From Acidimicrobiia bacterium (GTDB lineage Bacteria; Actinomycetota; Acidimicrobiia; Acidimicrobiales; SZUA-35), in the NCBI GenBank assembly GCA_003231975.1, contig QIKW01000020.1, positions 1 through 48,570 on the forward strand: a DNA stretch of 48,570 nt, read 5' to 3'. The notes below the pieces were generated by a model that saw nothing but the letters and a program-made list of their open reading frames with translations, did no database searches and was not told the DNA's origin. The position numbers and the translations under genes are program-made. Of this stretch, positions 35,901-44,069 are shown piece after piece (positions within the stretch are counted from its first letter, which is position 1; every line of letters begins with the position of its first letter).

Positions 35901-37660
35901 CTACCAAGGGAGCTTGATCGAGACCAGTTGGCGTCGGCAGCCTCAGAGTCGATGAAGTACACGTCTGCCACCTCATCGATCATCGACGAGGTCATCTCGG
36001 CCGGGATTCCCCGGTAGCGGCACATGCCGGAAAGCAGTTCGCAGAAATCAACCGCTATGTAAGGGCGGAGTTCACCAACCCAGCGGGTGGCAACTTCGCG
36101 GAGGCGCTTGGGGGCGCCCTCAAGCACCTGAACGTTCATGTCTGCGGCGGCCCTCAACAGAATTGTGTCGAAGGCTTCCTCGGTGCACGGCCCAACGTAG
36201 ACCTTGTTTCGCAGCCTCCGAAGAAAGGCATCGTCGCCCAGGCGGTTCGGGTCGAAGTTGCTGGATACAACAAGCTTCACCGCGAAGGGCACCGTGATCT
36301 TTGCCCCGTTGTTGAGGCGAAGAAAATCGACATCTCTGGAGAGTGGCACGATCCAGCGGTTCAGGATCTCCTCGGGCGTGATGGTCTGGCGACCAAAGTC
36401 GTCGATCACCAGAATCCCGTTGTTGGCCAGCAGTTGAATTGGTGGGCTGTAGACCCCCGAAACCTGCTCAAAGGTCAGATCAAGCATTGCCATTCCCAGT
36501 TCACCGCCAACGATCACCAGAGGTCGCTCGCACAGAACCCAGCGGGGGTCCAGGCCCGCAGGCTGGGGAGACACAAGCCGATGAACAACCGGGTCGAAAA
36601 CCATCACAATTTGTCCGCCTGACTCCATGCAGTGGGGCACCAAGATGGGGCTGTCGAACACGCCGCCCATTCGTTCGGCAATGCTTGTTTTGCCCGTTCC
36701 GGGAGGCCCGTAGAGAAACATTGCCCCATCGTTGAGAAGGCCGAACCCGATCTTGTCGATCAAGCGGTCCGGCATCACCAGGTCCGAGAAAATGCCGCGG
36801 ACGGCGCTCTGGTCGAGGTCAAGCGAAACCCTTTGAGACTCAACAACTTGGTGATACTCGGCCAGCGAGACTGGCACGTGGCTGGCATACAGCGAGATCT
36901 TCAGTCGCTCAATCGTTGCGGCCTGGCCAGCCTCGGTGAGGGTGAACCGGTAGTCCCTTCCGTCAAGCCCGAGGTATTCAAGGTAGCCCTTGTCTCGCAA
37001 CTCGTCCGACACCTGCTGCACCACCGAGAGGCTTACCGAAAGGTCTTGAGAGATCTCACGAGTATTGGAGCGCTTGACCGCAAGCAGGCGGCGCATAAAA
37101 AGGTCTTCCAATAAGCCGTCGGGTATTCCAAGGTCGGCAACCTGTTGCGGCGCCCTCGGGTAGCCCTCAGGTTTCGCCGGGATCGACGCGGGGCCGAGTT
37201 GGGGCCCGGCGGGTGCGGCAGAAAGCGGGGCTGTTGCAGCCTGGGCGGCGGGCGGGCTTTGAGGAAGCTGCGGGGGGGCGTCGGCCACAAGAACCGCTGG
37301 CTGCGGTGCTGGTTCGGCTGATGGCGGCATCCATGCGGGACGCGTCTCGGCCCCGAACTCGCCAACCGGTTCCGCGGGCGGTTGGTCTGGTGGAGACTGG
37401 TCTGGTAGGGATTCAGCCGGTGAAAGCCCTGGCGGGGGCGGGTCTGCGGGCGGTGGGTCTGCGGGCGGTGGGTCTGGCGGGGCCGGGGCGTGGTTTTGCT
37501 CGACAGGGGTCTCCATCGCGGCCTGGTCTTCTTCGGGGGTGACCTCTACCTCGGGCTGGCTTGGTTCCTCGGCCGGGCCCGTTTCTTTGGGACCGTTCTT
37601 CTTCGTTACGGGTGGCGCCGCTGTCAAGTTTCCGGTGCGTCCAAGTTCGGAGCGACGCAT
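35897..37660 (-). CDS. AAA-type ATPase with Pro-rich N-terminus and winged-helix region
   Basis: MFLYGPPGTGKTSIAERMGG (Walker A), GILVIDDFGRQTITPEEILNRW (Walker B). Start at an internal ATG preferred; the ORF extends to 37765. Confidence 0.82.
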   Translation of the reverse strand: MRRSELGRTGNLTAAPPVTKKNGPKETGPAEEPSQPEVEVTPEEDQAAMETPVEQNHAPAPPDPPPADPPPADPPPPGLSPAESLPDQSPPDQPPAEPVGEFGAETRPAWMPPSAEPAPQPAVLVADAPPQLPQSPPAAQAATAPLSAAPAGPQLGPASIPAKPEGYPRAPQQVADLGIPDGLLEDLFMRRLLAVKRSNTREISQDLSVSLSVVQQVSDELRDKGYLEYLGLDGRDYRFTLTEAGQAATIERLKISLYASHVPVSLAEYHQVVESQRVSLDLDQSAVRGIFSDLVMPDRLIDKIGFGLLNDGAMFLYGPPGTGKTSIAERMGGVFDSPILVPHCMESGGQIVMVFDPVVHRLVSPQPAGLDPRWVLCERPLVIVGGELGMAMLDLTFEQVSGVYSPPIQLLANNGILVIDDFGRQTITPEEILNRWIVPLSRDVDFLRLNNGAKITVPFAVKLVVSSNFDPNRLGDDAFLRRLRNKVYVGPCTEEAFDTILLRAAADMNVQVLEGAPKRLREVATRWVGELRPYIAVDFCELLSGMCRYRGIPAEMTSSMIDEVADVYFIDSEAADANWSRSSSLGS

Positions 37661-37685
37661 GCGCCGGAACTGAGATGTAGAGCTG

Positions 37686-38777
37686 TTGGGGGCCACGGTG
37701 AACCATCGGCAGCTAGCGGCCGCACCTACACCTTTGGGTTCAATCATTCTGTGGGGCGGGCACAATTACCAGGTGATACCGCCCGCCGAAGACGCTAATG
37801 GGGATCTGGCTGCAATCTGGCGGGAGTTGGAAGCATTCGTTGACGCCACAAACGGGATAGACCAGTGGTGTTCTGGCCCGGACTGGGTGCTGCCCGCCAA
37901 CGCGGCTTTCGCTCCCGAAAGCAAGCCGCTGACCATTCGCGAGGGCGGCCTGGGACTTGCTCTGCTGGCCCGCTATGAGCTTTCCGACGGCGAATGCACG
38001 ATTGCGGGCTTGGAGCCACTGTGGGGTTTTGCCTCGCCGATCCTTACTGGTGACCCAGCGGGGTTCGCCGAGATCCTGGCAGCTGCGCTTGAGGTCGAAC
38101 CTGGGTGGCAAAGGCTGGTATTGCCGGGAGTTCCGAACCAAGACGCCGCCCGCCAGTTGGCAGGCCCTCTCTCCCGGCTGGGGCCGATAAGCGCAAGCGA
38201 GGGAATCAGCAGCCAGGTTGCCGACTTGGGCGACGGCGTTGATGCGTGGTTTGCACGGCGAACCAGCCGCTTCCGGACTTCGATCCGCCGGGCGTCAAAA
38301 CAGGCCGAGGCCGAGGGAATCACGTTTCACAACGTTTCGCAGGATCCAGACATATTCAACCGCTGTGTTCGCATCGAGACCGAAAGCTGGAAGGGCGTTG
38401 AGGAAGACGGCCTGCTGAGCCCGCCGATGCACCGCTTTTATGATCTGATGATCGCCCGCCTCCGAGAGCGAGGCCGGTTGCGGGCCATGGTTGCCCGCCG
38501 CAACGATCGCGACATCGGCTACATCTTCGGCGGGGTACGCAACAGCAGGTACAGAGGGCTTCAGCTCAGCTTCGTTGAAGCCGCTCGCCAGTTGTCGATC
38601 AGCCACCTGCTCCAGTTCCAGACAATTACCGCTTTGGCCGCCGAGCCCGAACCCGTGTTTTGGTATGACCTGGGAATGGACATGGAATACAAAAGGCGCT
38701 GGGCCGACCGATCAACCGGCTCAATCGTTGTGGTCGTTGACCGAGTTCGGGGCGGAGCGACCCGTCGCGTCGGCTAG
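37686..38777 (+). CDS. GNAT/BioF2-like acetyltransferase (CelD-type)
   Basis: RTSRFRTSIRRASKQAEAEGITFHNVS, WKGVEEDGLLSPPMHRFYDLMIARL, AARQLSISHLLQFQTI. Start uncertain. Confidence 0.72.
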   Translation: MGATVNHRQLAAAPTPLGSIILWGGHNYQVIPPAEDANGDLAAIWRELEAFVDATNGIDQWCSGPDWVLPANAAFAPESKPLTIREGGLGLALLARYELSDGECTIAGLEPLWGFASPILTGDPAGFAEILAAALEVEPGWQRLVLPGVPNQDAARQLAGPLSRLGPISASEGISSQVADLGDGVDAWFARRTSRFRTSIRRASKQAEAEGITFHNVSQDPDIFNRCVRIETESWKGVEEDGLLSPPMHRFYDLMIARLRERGRLRAMVARRNDRDIGYIFGGVRNSRYRGLQLSFVEAARQLSISHLLQFQTITALAAEPEPVFWYDLGMDMEYKRRWADRSTGSIVVVVDRVRGGATRRVG

Positions 38778-38786
38778 CGTCGCCTC

Positions 38787-39002
38787 ATGGACCAGAACAC
38801 CGTTTTCCTCCTCATTGGGGGGGCAATTGTCCTGGGACTGATCGGCGTGCTGATCGACCGCATCAACTTTCCTCAGAAACGCTTCCGTCCCAAAGCAGTC
38901 ACCATCGACCCGAAAGCAAAGGCTGGCGCATCGCGGGATCGCGCCGGGGCCCACATCATCGACGTAACGTCAGATGAAATCGAAGACGAAGAACAGGGCT
39001 GA
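38787..39002 (+). CDS. Small single-TM hypothetical protein
   Basis: 71 aa with N-terminal TM and acidic C-terminus. Confidence 0.6.
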   Translation: MDQNTVFLLIGGAIVLGLIGVLIDRINFPQKRFRPKAVTIDPKAKAGASRDRAGAHIIDVTSDEIEDEEQG

Positions 39003-39030
39003 GCAGCCTATAGATCAGGGAGATCATCAA

Positions 39031-39987
39031 ATGACAGCGGCAGCAGCTACCACGGCGGGATCGTTCCTTGGCAGCGTGAAGCAGGTGATGAAACGAATCA
39101 AGGCCCACAACGTTGTTGTAATCGCGGCCGGAATTGCCTTCTACGGATTGCTGGCCTTGATCCCCACTTTGGTGGCCCTGGTTTCGGTCTACGCGCTTGT
39201 AACCGACCCAGCCGACATTGCCGAACAGATCAACGGCCTCACCGAGAGCATGGAGCCAGACTCTCGTGATTTCTTGCAAACCCAACTTGAAGCAGCTGTG
39301 GATGAAGCAAAGGGCAGCGGCGGGATTGCGCTAGTCATAGGCATCGTCGTTGCCTTGTGGGCAGCTTCTGGCGCGGTGCAAAAGTTGATGAACGTGATTG
39401 CGTTGGCCTACGGCGCCATCGAGGGCAGGAAAGGCTGGAACGTACGAGGGCTGGCCTACCTGCTAACCGCAGGCGGCATCGTGACGGTTGCGTTGATGGG
39501 CTTCATCTTTGGCGCCCTTCCCGCGGTTCTTGACGCCGTTGGGCTAGGCGGGCCGCTTATCGCGCTGATCAGCCTTGGAAGCTACGTTGCCATGTTCGTC
39601 TTCATGATGTTCGCCTTCACGGTGCTGTATCGATACGGCCCAGACCGCGCCCCGAAGACACCGTGGAAAAACGTGGGAGCACTGATTGGCGGTGTGATGT
39701 TCATCGTTTTTGCTTTGCTGTTCAACCTTTACTTCACCTTCGGAGCCGGGTCGATGCCTGCGTCGTACGGAATTCTGGGCTCGATAGCGGCCATCATTAT
39801 CTTCCTCCAATTAAGCGCTATCGCAATCGTGATCGGGGCCGAGGTGAACGCAATGAAAGAAGACGCCAACATCGATCCGCTGGCTTCAACACTGCCATCT
39901 GAGGAAGAGGCCCCGTCCAATCCACTGAGCTTCGGCAAGGCGGCCGCCGCCATCGCCGCTTTGTTCGTGATGGGTAGAAACACCTAG
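39031..39987 (+). CDS. YihY/BrkB-like inner membrane protein
   Basis: VVVIAAGIAFYGLLALIPTLVALVSVY, AIEGRKGWNVRGLAYLLT, YRYGPDRAPKTPWKNVGALIGG. Confidence 0.88.
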   Translation: MTAAAATTAGSFLGSVKQVMKRIKAHNVVVIAAGIAFYGLLALIPTLVALVSVYALVTDPADIAEQINGLTESMEPDSRDFLQTQLEAAVDEAKGSGGIALVIGIVVALWAASGAVQKLMNVIALAYGAIEGRKGWNVRGLAYLLTAGGIVTVALMGFIFGALPAVLDAVGLGGPLIALISLGSYVAMFVFMMFAFTVLYRYGPDRAPKTPWKNVGALIGGVMFIVFALLFNLYFTFGAGSMPASYGILGSIAAIIIFLQLSAIAIVIGAEVNAMKEDANIDPLASTLPSEEEAPSNPLSFGKAAAAIAALFVMGRNT

Positions 39988-40038
39988 CACATAGGTCAAA
40001 AGTCAACCTTTTGAAGATCCTGCCGATGAAGTAGGCAG

Positions 40039-40710
40039 ATGGAAAAGGCACTAGAAACCACGCGGGAAACCCCTCCCCGCCGGGATTCTCAACCGGCGGC
40101 AGAACAGGGCGGGAACACGCGCCCCGTCTCCTACCGACTTCCCAAGCCGGAAGCGCCCCCACTGAGATCAGAAGCTGCCCCGAAAGAAGCCTCTCCCGCC
40201 GCCGGCTCGATCCAGTATGGTCGCCTCGTTCTTGGCGCCTTCCAGGCGTCGCTAACCCTTTTCCTAACCCAGGCTGCTGTGCAGGTGCTCATGGCCAACA
40301 GCGTTGGCCAGCCGGTTGAGGTCCGCCGAGTTCTGTGGGTGATTCCCTACATCGGGATCAATACGACCCCGGACAACTACATATCCACTCTGTCCTGGTC
40401 GACCGCAGCCGCAGTGGTTGCAACCGCCACCGGCACTCTGTGGAACCTGTGGCGCAGGCGTGACCAACCCTGGTTTCTGATGGGCTGGGCCAGCGGTCTC
40501 TTGATGTCTTTGGGATTGCTTGCCATTCAGTTCTTCCGGCACTTCACCGGCGTCTCCTCCATCAATCCGTTGATTCTTGGTCAGGCTTTGGCGTTCGTTC
40601 TCGCCGCCGGCCTCATCTTCCTAGCCTTCCAACCAAAGCTCAGTGCCGCCACAACCTCACCCCCAAAGTCGGCCCGCGGCCTCTCGCGAGCGAAGGAGAC
40701 AAAGCAATGA
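40039..40710 (+). CDS. Hypothetical membrane protein
   Basis: Pro-rich N-terminus followed by about four hydrophobic segments. ATGA overlap with the next gene. Confidence 0.65.
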   Translation: MEKALETTRETPPRRDSQPAAEQGGNTRPVSYRLPKPEAPPLRSEAAPKEASPAAGSIQYGRLVLGAFQASLTLFLTQAAVQVLMANSVGQPVEVRRVLWVIPYIGINTTPDNYISTLSWSTAAAVVATATGTLWNLWRRRDQPWFLMGWASGLLMSLGLLAIQFFRHFTGVSSINPLILGQALAFVLAAGLIFLAFQPKLSAATTSPPKSARGLSRAKETKQ

Positions 40711-41381
40711 TCAGCAAACTCACTCGAAAGACCGCCCTTGTGATTGTGGCGTTCCTTGTTTTCGCCACGCCCGCCATGGCATCTCTTGTGGTGCAGAACT
40801 TCATGCAGGCAGACATCAGCGCAGCCGACCCGTGCTTCTTCAAGGTGGCAGGCGACGACACGATCACCTACACCGGCGCCGACGGCGACGACCCGTTTGT
40901 TGCCTTTGACGCCACCCAAACAGTGCAGGTGGATGGCAGCAACCTGATTGAGGAAACCATCTCGGTTAGGGGCATGACCGGAGATCGAGTGGTGTACACC
41001 GATGTCGTTCGCTACCAGAACCGGTGCAATGTTCCACTTGACATAACCCTGGTGGCCGACGGCGCCAACGGAACCGGAGACTGGGCAGACCGCTCGGCCC
41101 GCATCTACATCTCGACCTCGGCCGGTGCCATCGGCGCAGCCGACGAAGCCGAAGTTCCACCGGCTGGGCTGCCAGGAGACGTTGGGGCAGCAAGCGGCTG
41201 GGACGCCAGCCCCATCGTTGTGAACGCCGGCGGCGCAATCTCAGAGACCGCTACCGGAACCGTCACGCTGAACCCCGGCCAGGAACTGCGGGGCGCCATC
41301 GTGATATCAACCGGAACCGGCGCAGGCGACGGCGTCGGCACGGTCAACTGGCAAGCCCGAGCCACGAACAACAACAACTAG
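40707..41381 (+). CDS. Secreted hypothetical protein, possibly camelysin/TasA-like
   Basis: Signal peptide (ALVIVAFLVFATPAMA), beta-rich 200-aa mature region, Asn-rich C-terminus. Confidence 0.6.
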   Translation: MISKLTRKTALVIVAFLVFATPAMASLVVQNFMQADISAADPCFFKVAGDDTITYTGADGDDPFVAFDATQTVQVDGSNLIEETISVRGMTGDRVVYTDVVRYQNRCNVPLDITLVADGANGTGDWADRSARIYISTSAGAIGAADEAEVPPAGLPGDVGAASGWDASPIVVNAGGAISETATGTVTLNPGQELRGAIVISTGTGAGDGVGTVNWQARATNNNN

Positions 41382-41450
41382 CCCAAGCATCTAGCCCGGG
41401 CGCCAAACCAGTTGCGACAGCAACGGCGGCATCCATCCTGGGCAAAGCCT

Positions 41451-41490
41451 GGACAGAGTTAGGCTTGCCCGGACAGAGTTAGGCTTGACG
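41451..41490. repeat. 20-bp tandem duplication abutting a CDS start
   Basis: GGACAGAGTTAGGCTTGCCC / GGACAGAGTTAGGCTTGACG. Confidence 0.85.
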
Positions 41491-41492
41491 GT

Positions 41493-42202
41493 GTGCCAAG
41501 CAGAACTGAGACGGATGTGCCAACCGTTGTTCTAGCCAACGTCCATGTCCGCCTCGGATCACACGTCGTCTTTTCTGGAATAAACACTGGTGTAGGCCCT
41601 GGGCGCGTGGTCGTTCTTCGAGGAGCAAACGGCTCCGGAAAGACCACTCTCCTTAGAGTCCTGGCTGGTGCTCTCAGGCCAACGTCAGGGTCCCGTCTTG
41701 GCCCTGCCAAGTCGGCATACGTTCCAGCCACCATAGATCCGCCCCGAATCTCCGCGCGGCGATGGCTCGAGGGAATTGGACGATCGATAACACCCCTGAG
41801 CCTGTCCTTCAGCGGCTTGAATTCCGCGGTGACCTCAACCAGGCGTGTTCCCGCCTCTCCTTTGGCAACCTTCGAAAGCTGATGCTTGCCGAGGCACTCT
41901 CGTCAAGTGCTCGGCTCATTCTTCTGGACGAGCCCATGGCTGGGCTTGATGATGCCGGCAGACAGGCTTTGCTGCCCTTGGTAACCGAGACGCTAAAGCG
42001 CGGGGTATCGGTTGTGATAGCAGAGCAGGATGCAGACCCGTGGAGTTCTGCCAGCCGCGTCATCAGGATCGCCGATGGGGCGCTCCACGAAGCCGAGCGA
42101 CCCCAGCTGAGTTCAGTCCGCTTTGAGGGCGAAGCAAGCCATCTTGCCACCGTCCGGGCACTTGCGACCACGCTGGGGTTGCGAGAGGTGGAGGATGATT
42201 AG
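41493..42202 (+). pseudogene. ABC transporter ATPase split by an apparent frameshift
   Basis: Walker A (LRGANGSGKTTLLRVLAG) is in the frame of 41493-41882. Signature (RLSFGNLRKLMLAEAL) and Walker B (LILLDEPMAGLD) are in the frame of 41762-42202. The join is near CACCCCTGAG at 41791-41800. Confidence 0.75.
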
Positions 42203-42812
42203 ATTCCAGCTGGCCCTTTTGTTCCGCACGACACGGTGGGTCGCTCCGGCCGTTTTTTGTCTTGCCTGGTTCGGGGTTACGGCGTACAGCGGGGACAGAT
42301 TGGTGGACACAGCAGCCTTCATGTTTCCGGTAGTTCTGTTGGCGTCAATTTGGCTGACTGTGGTCGTTGGACGAATAGATGACCGACCCCACCGGGACTT
42401 CTTGGCTGCGGCGGTTGGCGGTCAAGGGAGCCTGCACTCACTGCGACTGGCCGCATCAGTGGGAATTGGAGGAGCGATCACCACCGCCACTGTTGCACTT
42501 TCGGTTGTGATCAACGGGATTCCGTCTAACAGGTTGCTGGTCGTCGCGGGCTTTGGCGTGTTGCTGAGCGCAGTGTTTCTTGGCGCGGGCGCCGGCTGCC
42601 TGCTGCATCCGCCCTTCGTGTCAGAAGTCGGAGTCGCCGCGATAGCGGGGCCGGTGTTTCTGGTCGCTGTGATGCTGGCACCCCCAGTTCAGTGGTCGAT
42701 TCGCCAGACCAATAGGGAGTCAACCCAGGGAGCAATGCTTCTTGTTGCTGGCTCGATAGCTGCTCTTGGCCTAGTCGGCTTAGTCGGTCGTTTGCTGGCA
42801 GCGCGGGCCTAA
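42195..42812 (+). CDS. ABC-associated hydrophobic membrane protein (putative permease)
   Basis: Multiple hydrophobic segments. Start overlaps the end of the ABC ATPase. Confidence 0.65.
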   Translation: MIRFQLALLFRTTRWVAPAVFCLAWFGVTAYSGDRLVDTAAFMFPVVLLASIWLTVVVGRIDDRPHRDFLAAAVGGQGSLHSLRLAASVGIGGAITTATVALSVVINGIPSNRLLVVAGFGVLLSAVFLGAGAGCLLHPPFVSEVGVAAIAGPVFLVAVMLAPPVQWSIRQTNRESTQGAMLLVAGSIAALGLVGLVGRLLAARA

Positions 42813-42815
42813 TGA

Positions 42816-44069
42816 CTAGCCGTCTTCGGCCACTTCTGGCTCAGCAGCCTCAACGACCACTTCGTCAGATCCTTCGGCGCACCTCAAGATTTGTTCGCAC
42901 AGCTTTGAGGCGTCGGGAGCAGCAGACACATCGCCAAGGTCCACCCCGGTTGGTGAGTATGCGGTTGAGGTGACCCCAACCAGAAGCCCGGCTCCGGTTA
43001 CCAACGGGCCACCGGCGAAGGCAGGGCCCTGGCGGGCTGTGTGCTGAATGCCCTCTGATGAGAGGTCCAACAACACCCCAGGTGAGGCCGTTGCCCCCTG
43101 CCCACCGATTCCGCTGATGGCAAACACCCGCTGACCAACGGTGGCCGCAACCTCGGCGTTAGTCGCGATTTCCAGAGGCGGAATCACCTCGGAAGTTACA
43201 ACAAGCGCCAGGTCGCGATCTGCATCCCAAGCCCAAAGAGTGGCCGCTACTCGCCTGCCGTCTTTAAGCAAGGTGATGGGAGGTGCAGGCGCAACCGTTG
43301 CCGCTCGGATCAGGCTGTAGCTGGTAACAAGAGCGGTGCCGCCCTCATGACCAACGACGGCAAAAGCCGCACCAACAAGCTGGCGGCCTCTGTCGTCATT
43401 CACTTCAAGGGCCCATACCGACGGGCCAACAGTTTGGGGAAGTGTTACCACTCCGTTTGCGTCAGACACATAGTCTTCCAACGGCAGCAATTCACCGCGG
43501 ATCTGGTCGATCGACTCGCCCCGCAACTGATCCAGGGAGCCTGCGGCGTCTGCGAACTGTTGGTCGAATGACTCGACGAAACCTGCAACCTGTTCTTCGT
43601 TCCTGGCCAGACGATCGTCGTAGTACGCATAGAAGGCCGCCCCCGCAAAGCCGGCCCCAATTCCGGCAGACATCAACATCCCCGATATGCCAATTACTGT
43701 TCGTGGCAGGATTTGATACCGCCGCTTGGCCCGCCCTGGGCTTAGCGGAACGAATCCTCGGCGACGCCAACCGCTAAGCCGCCTCCACCGAGCGAATCGG
43801 CCCGGAGGTTTGACAAACGGAGCAACGCCACCCGCTCTACGGCGAATGAGGCGCCGACGGTCAACCTTGGGCGCGGGCAGACCCTCTGGAATCGAACCGT
43901 CCTCCTCCTCCTCCTCCTCCTCCTCCTCCGGAGTGTGCCCATCAGCAGCGGTCTCCAGGTCCGCCTCAGGTGTGGTCGGGTCGTTGGGGACCACCAGATC
44001 AAGGGCGGTCGTTTCCGTTTCCGCTGCCGTTGGCTCAAGCGTCTCGAGGCTGGCTGTTTCGCTGTTCAT
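42816..44069 (-). CDS. Membrane-anchored HtrA-like protein with substituted catalytic residues
   Basis: Acidic cytoplasmic N-terminus, one TM, trypsin-like core: LVTSYSLIRAA (His site is Ser), WDADRDLALV (Asp kept), PAFAGGPLV (Ser site is Ala). Confidence 0.75.
   Translation of the reverse strand: MNSETASLETLEPTAAETETTALDLVVPNDPTTPEADLETAADGHTPEEEEEEEEEDGSIPEGLPAPKVDRRRLIRRRAGGVAPFVKPPGRFARWRRLSGWRRRGFVPLSPGRAKRRYQILPRTVIGISGMLMSAGIGAGFAGAAFYAYYDDRLARNEEQVAGFVESFDQQFADAAGSLDQLRGESIDQIRGELLPLEDYVSDANGVVTLPQTVGPSVWALEVNDDRGRQLVGAAFAVVGHEGGTALVTSYSLIRAATVAPAPPITLLKDGRRVAATLWAWDADRDLALVVTSEVIPPLEIATNAEVAATVGQRVFAISGIGGQGATASPGVLLDLSSEGIQHTARQGPAFAGGPLVTGAGLLVGVTSTAYSPTGVDLGDVSAAPDASKLCEQILRCAEGSDEVVVEAAEPEVAEDG
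43901..43929. repeat. CCT/TCC trinucleotide microsatellite encoding poly-Glu
   Basis: About 9.7 uninterrupted CCT units in the minus-strand CDS (PEEEEEEEEEDG). Confidence 0.9.
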
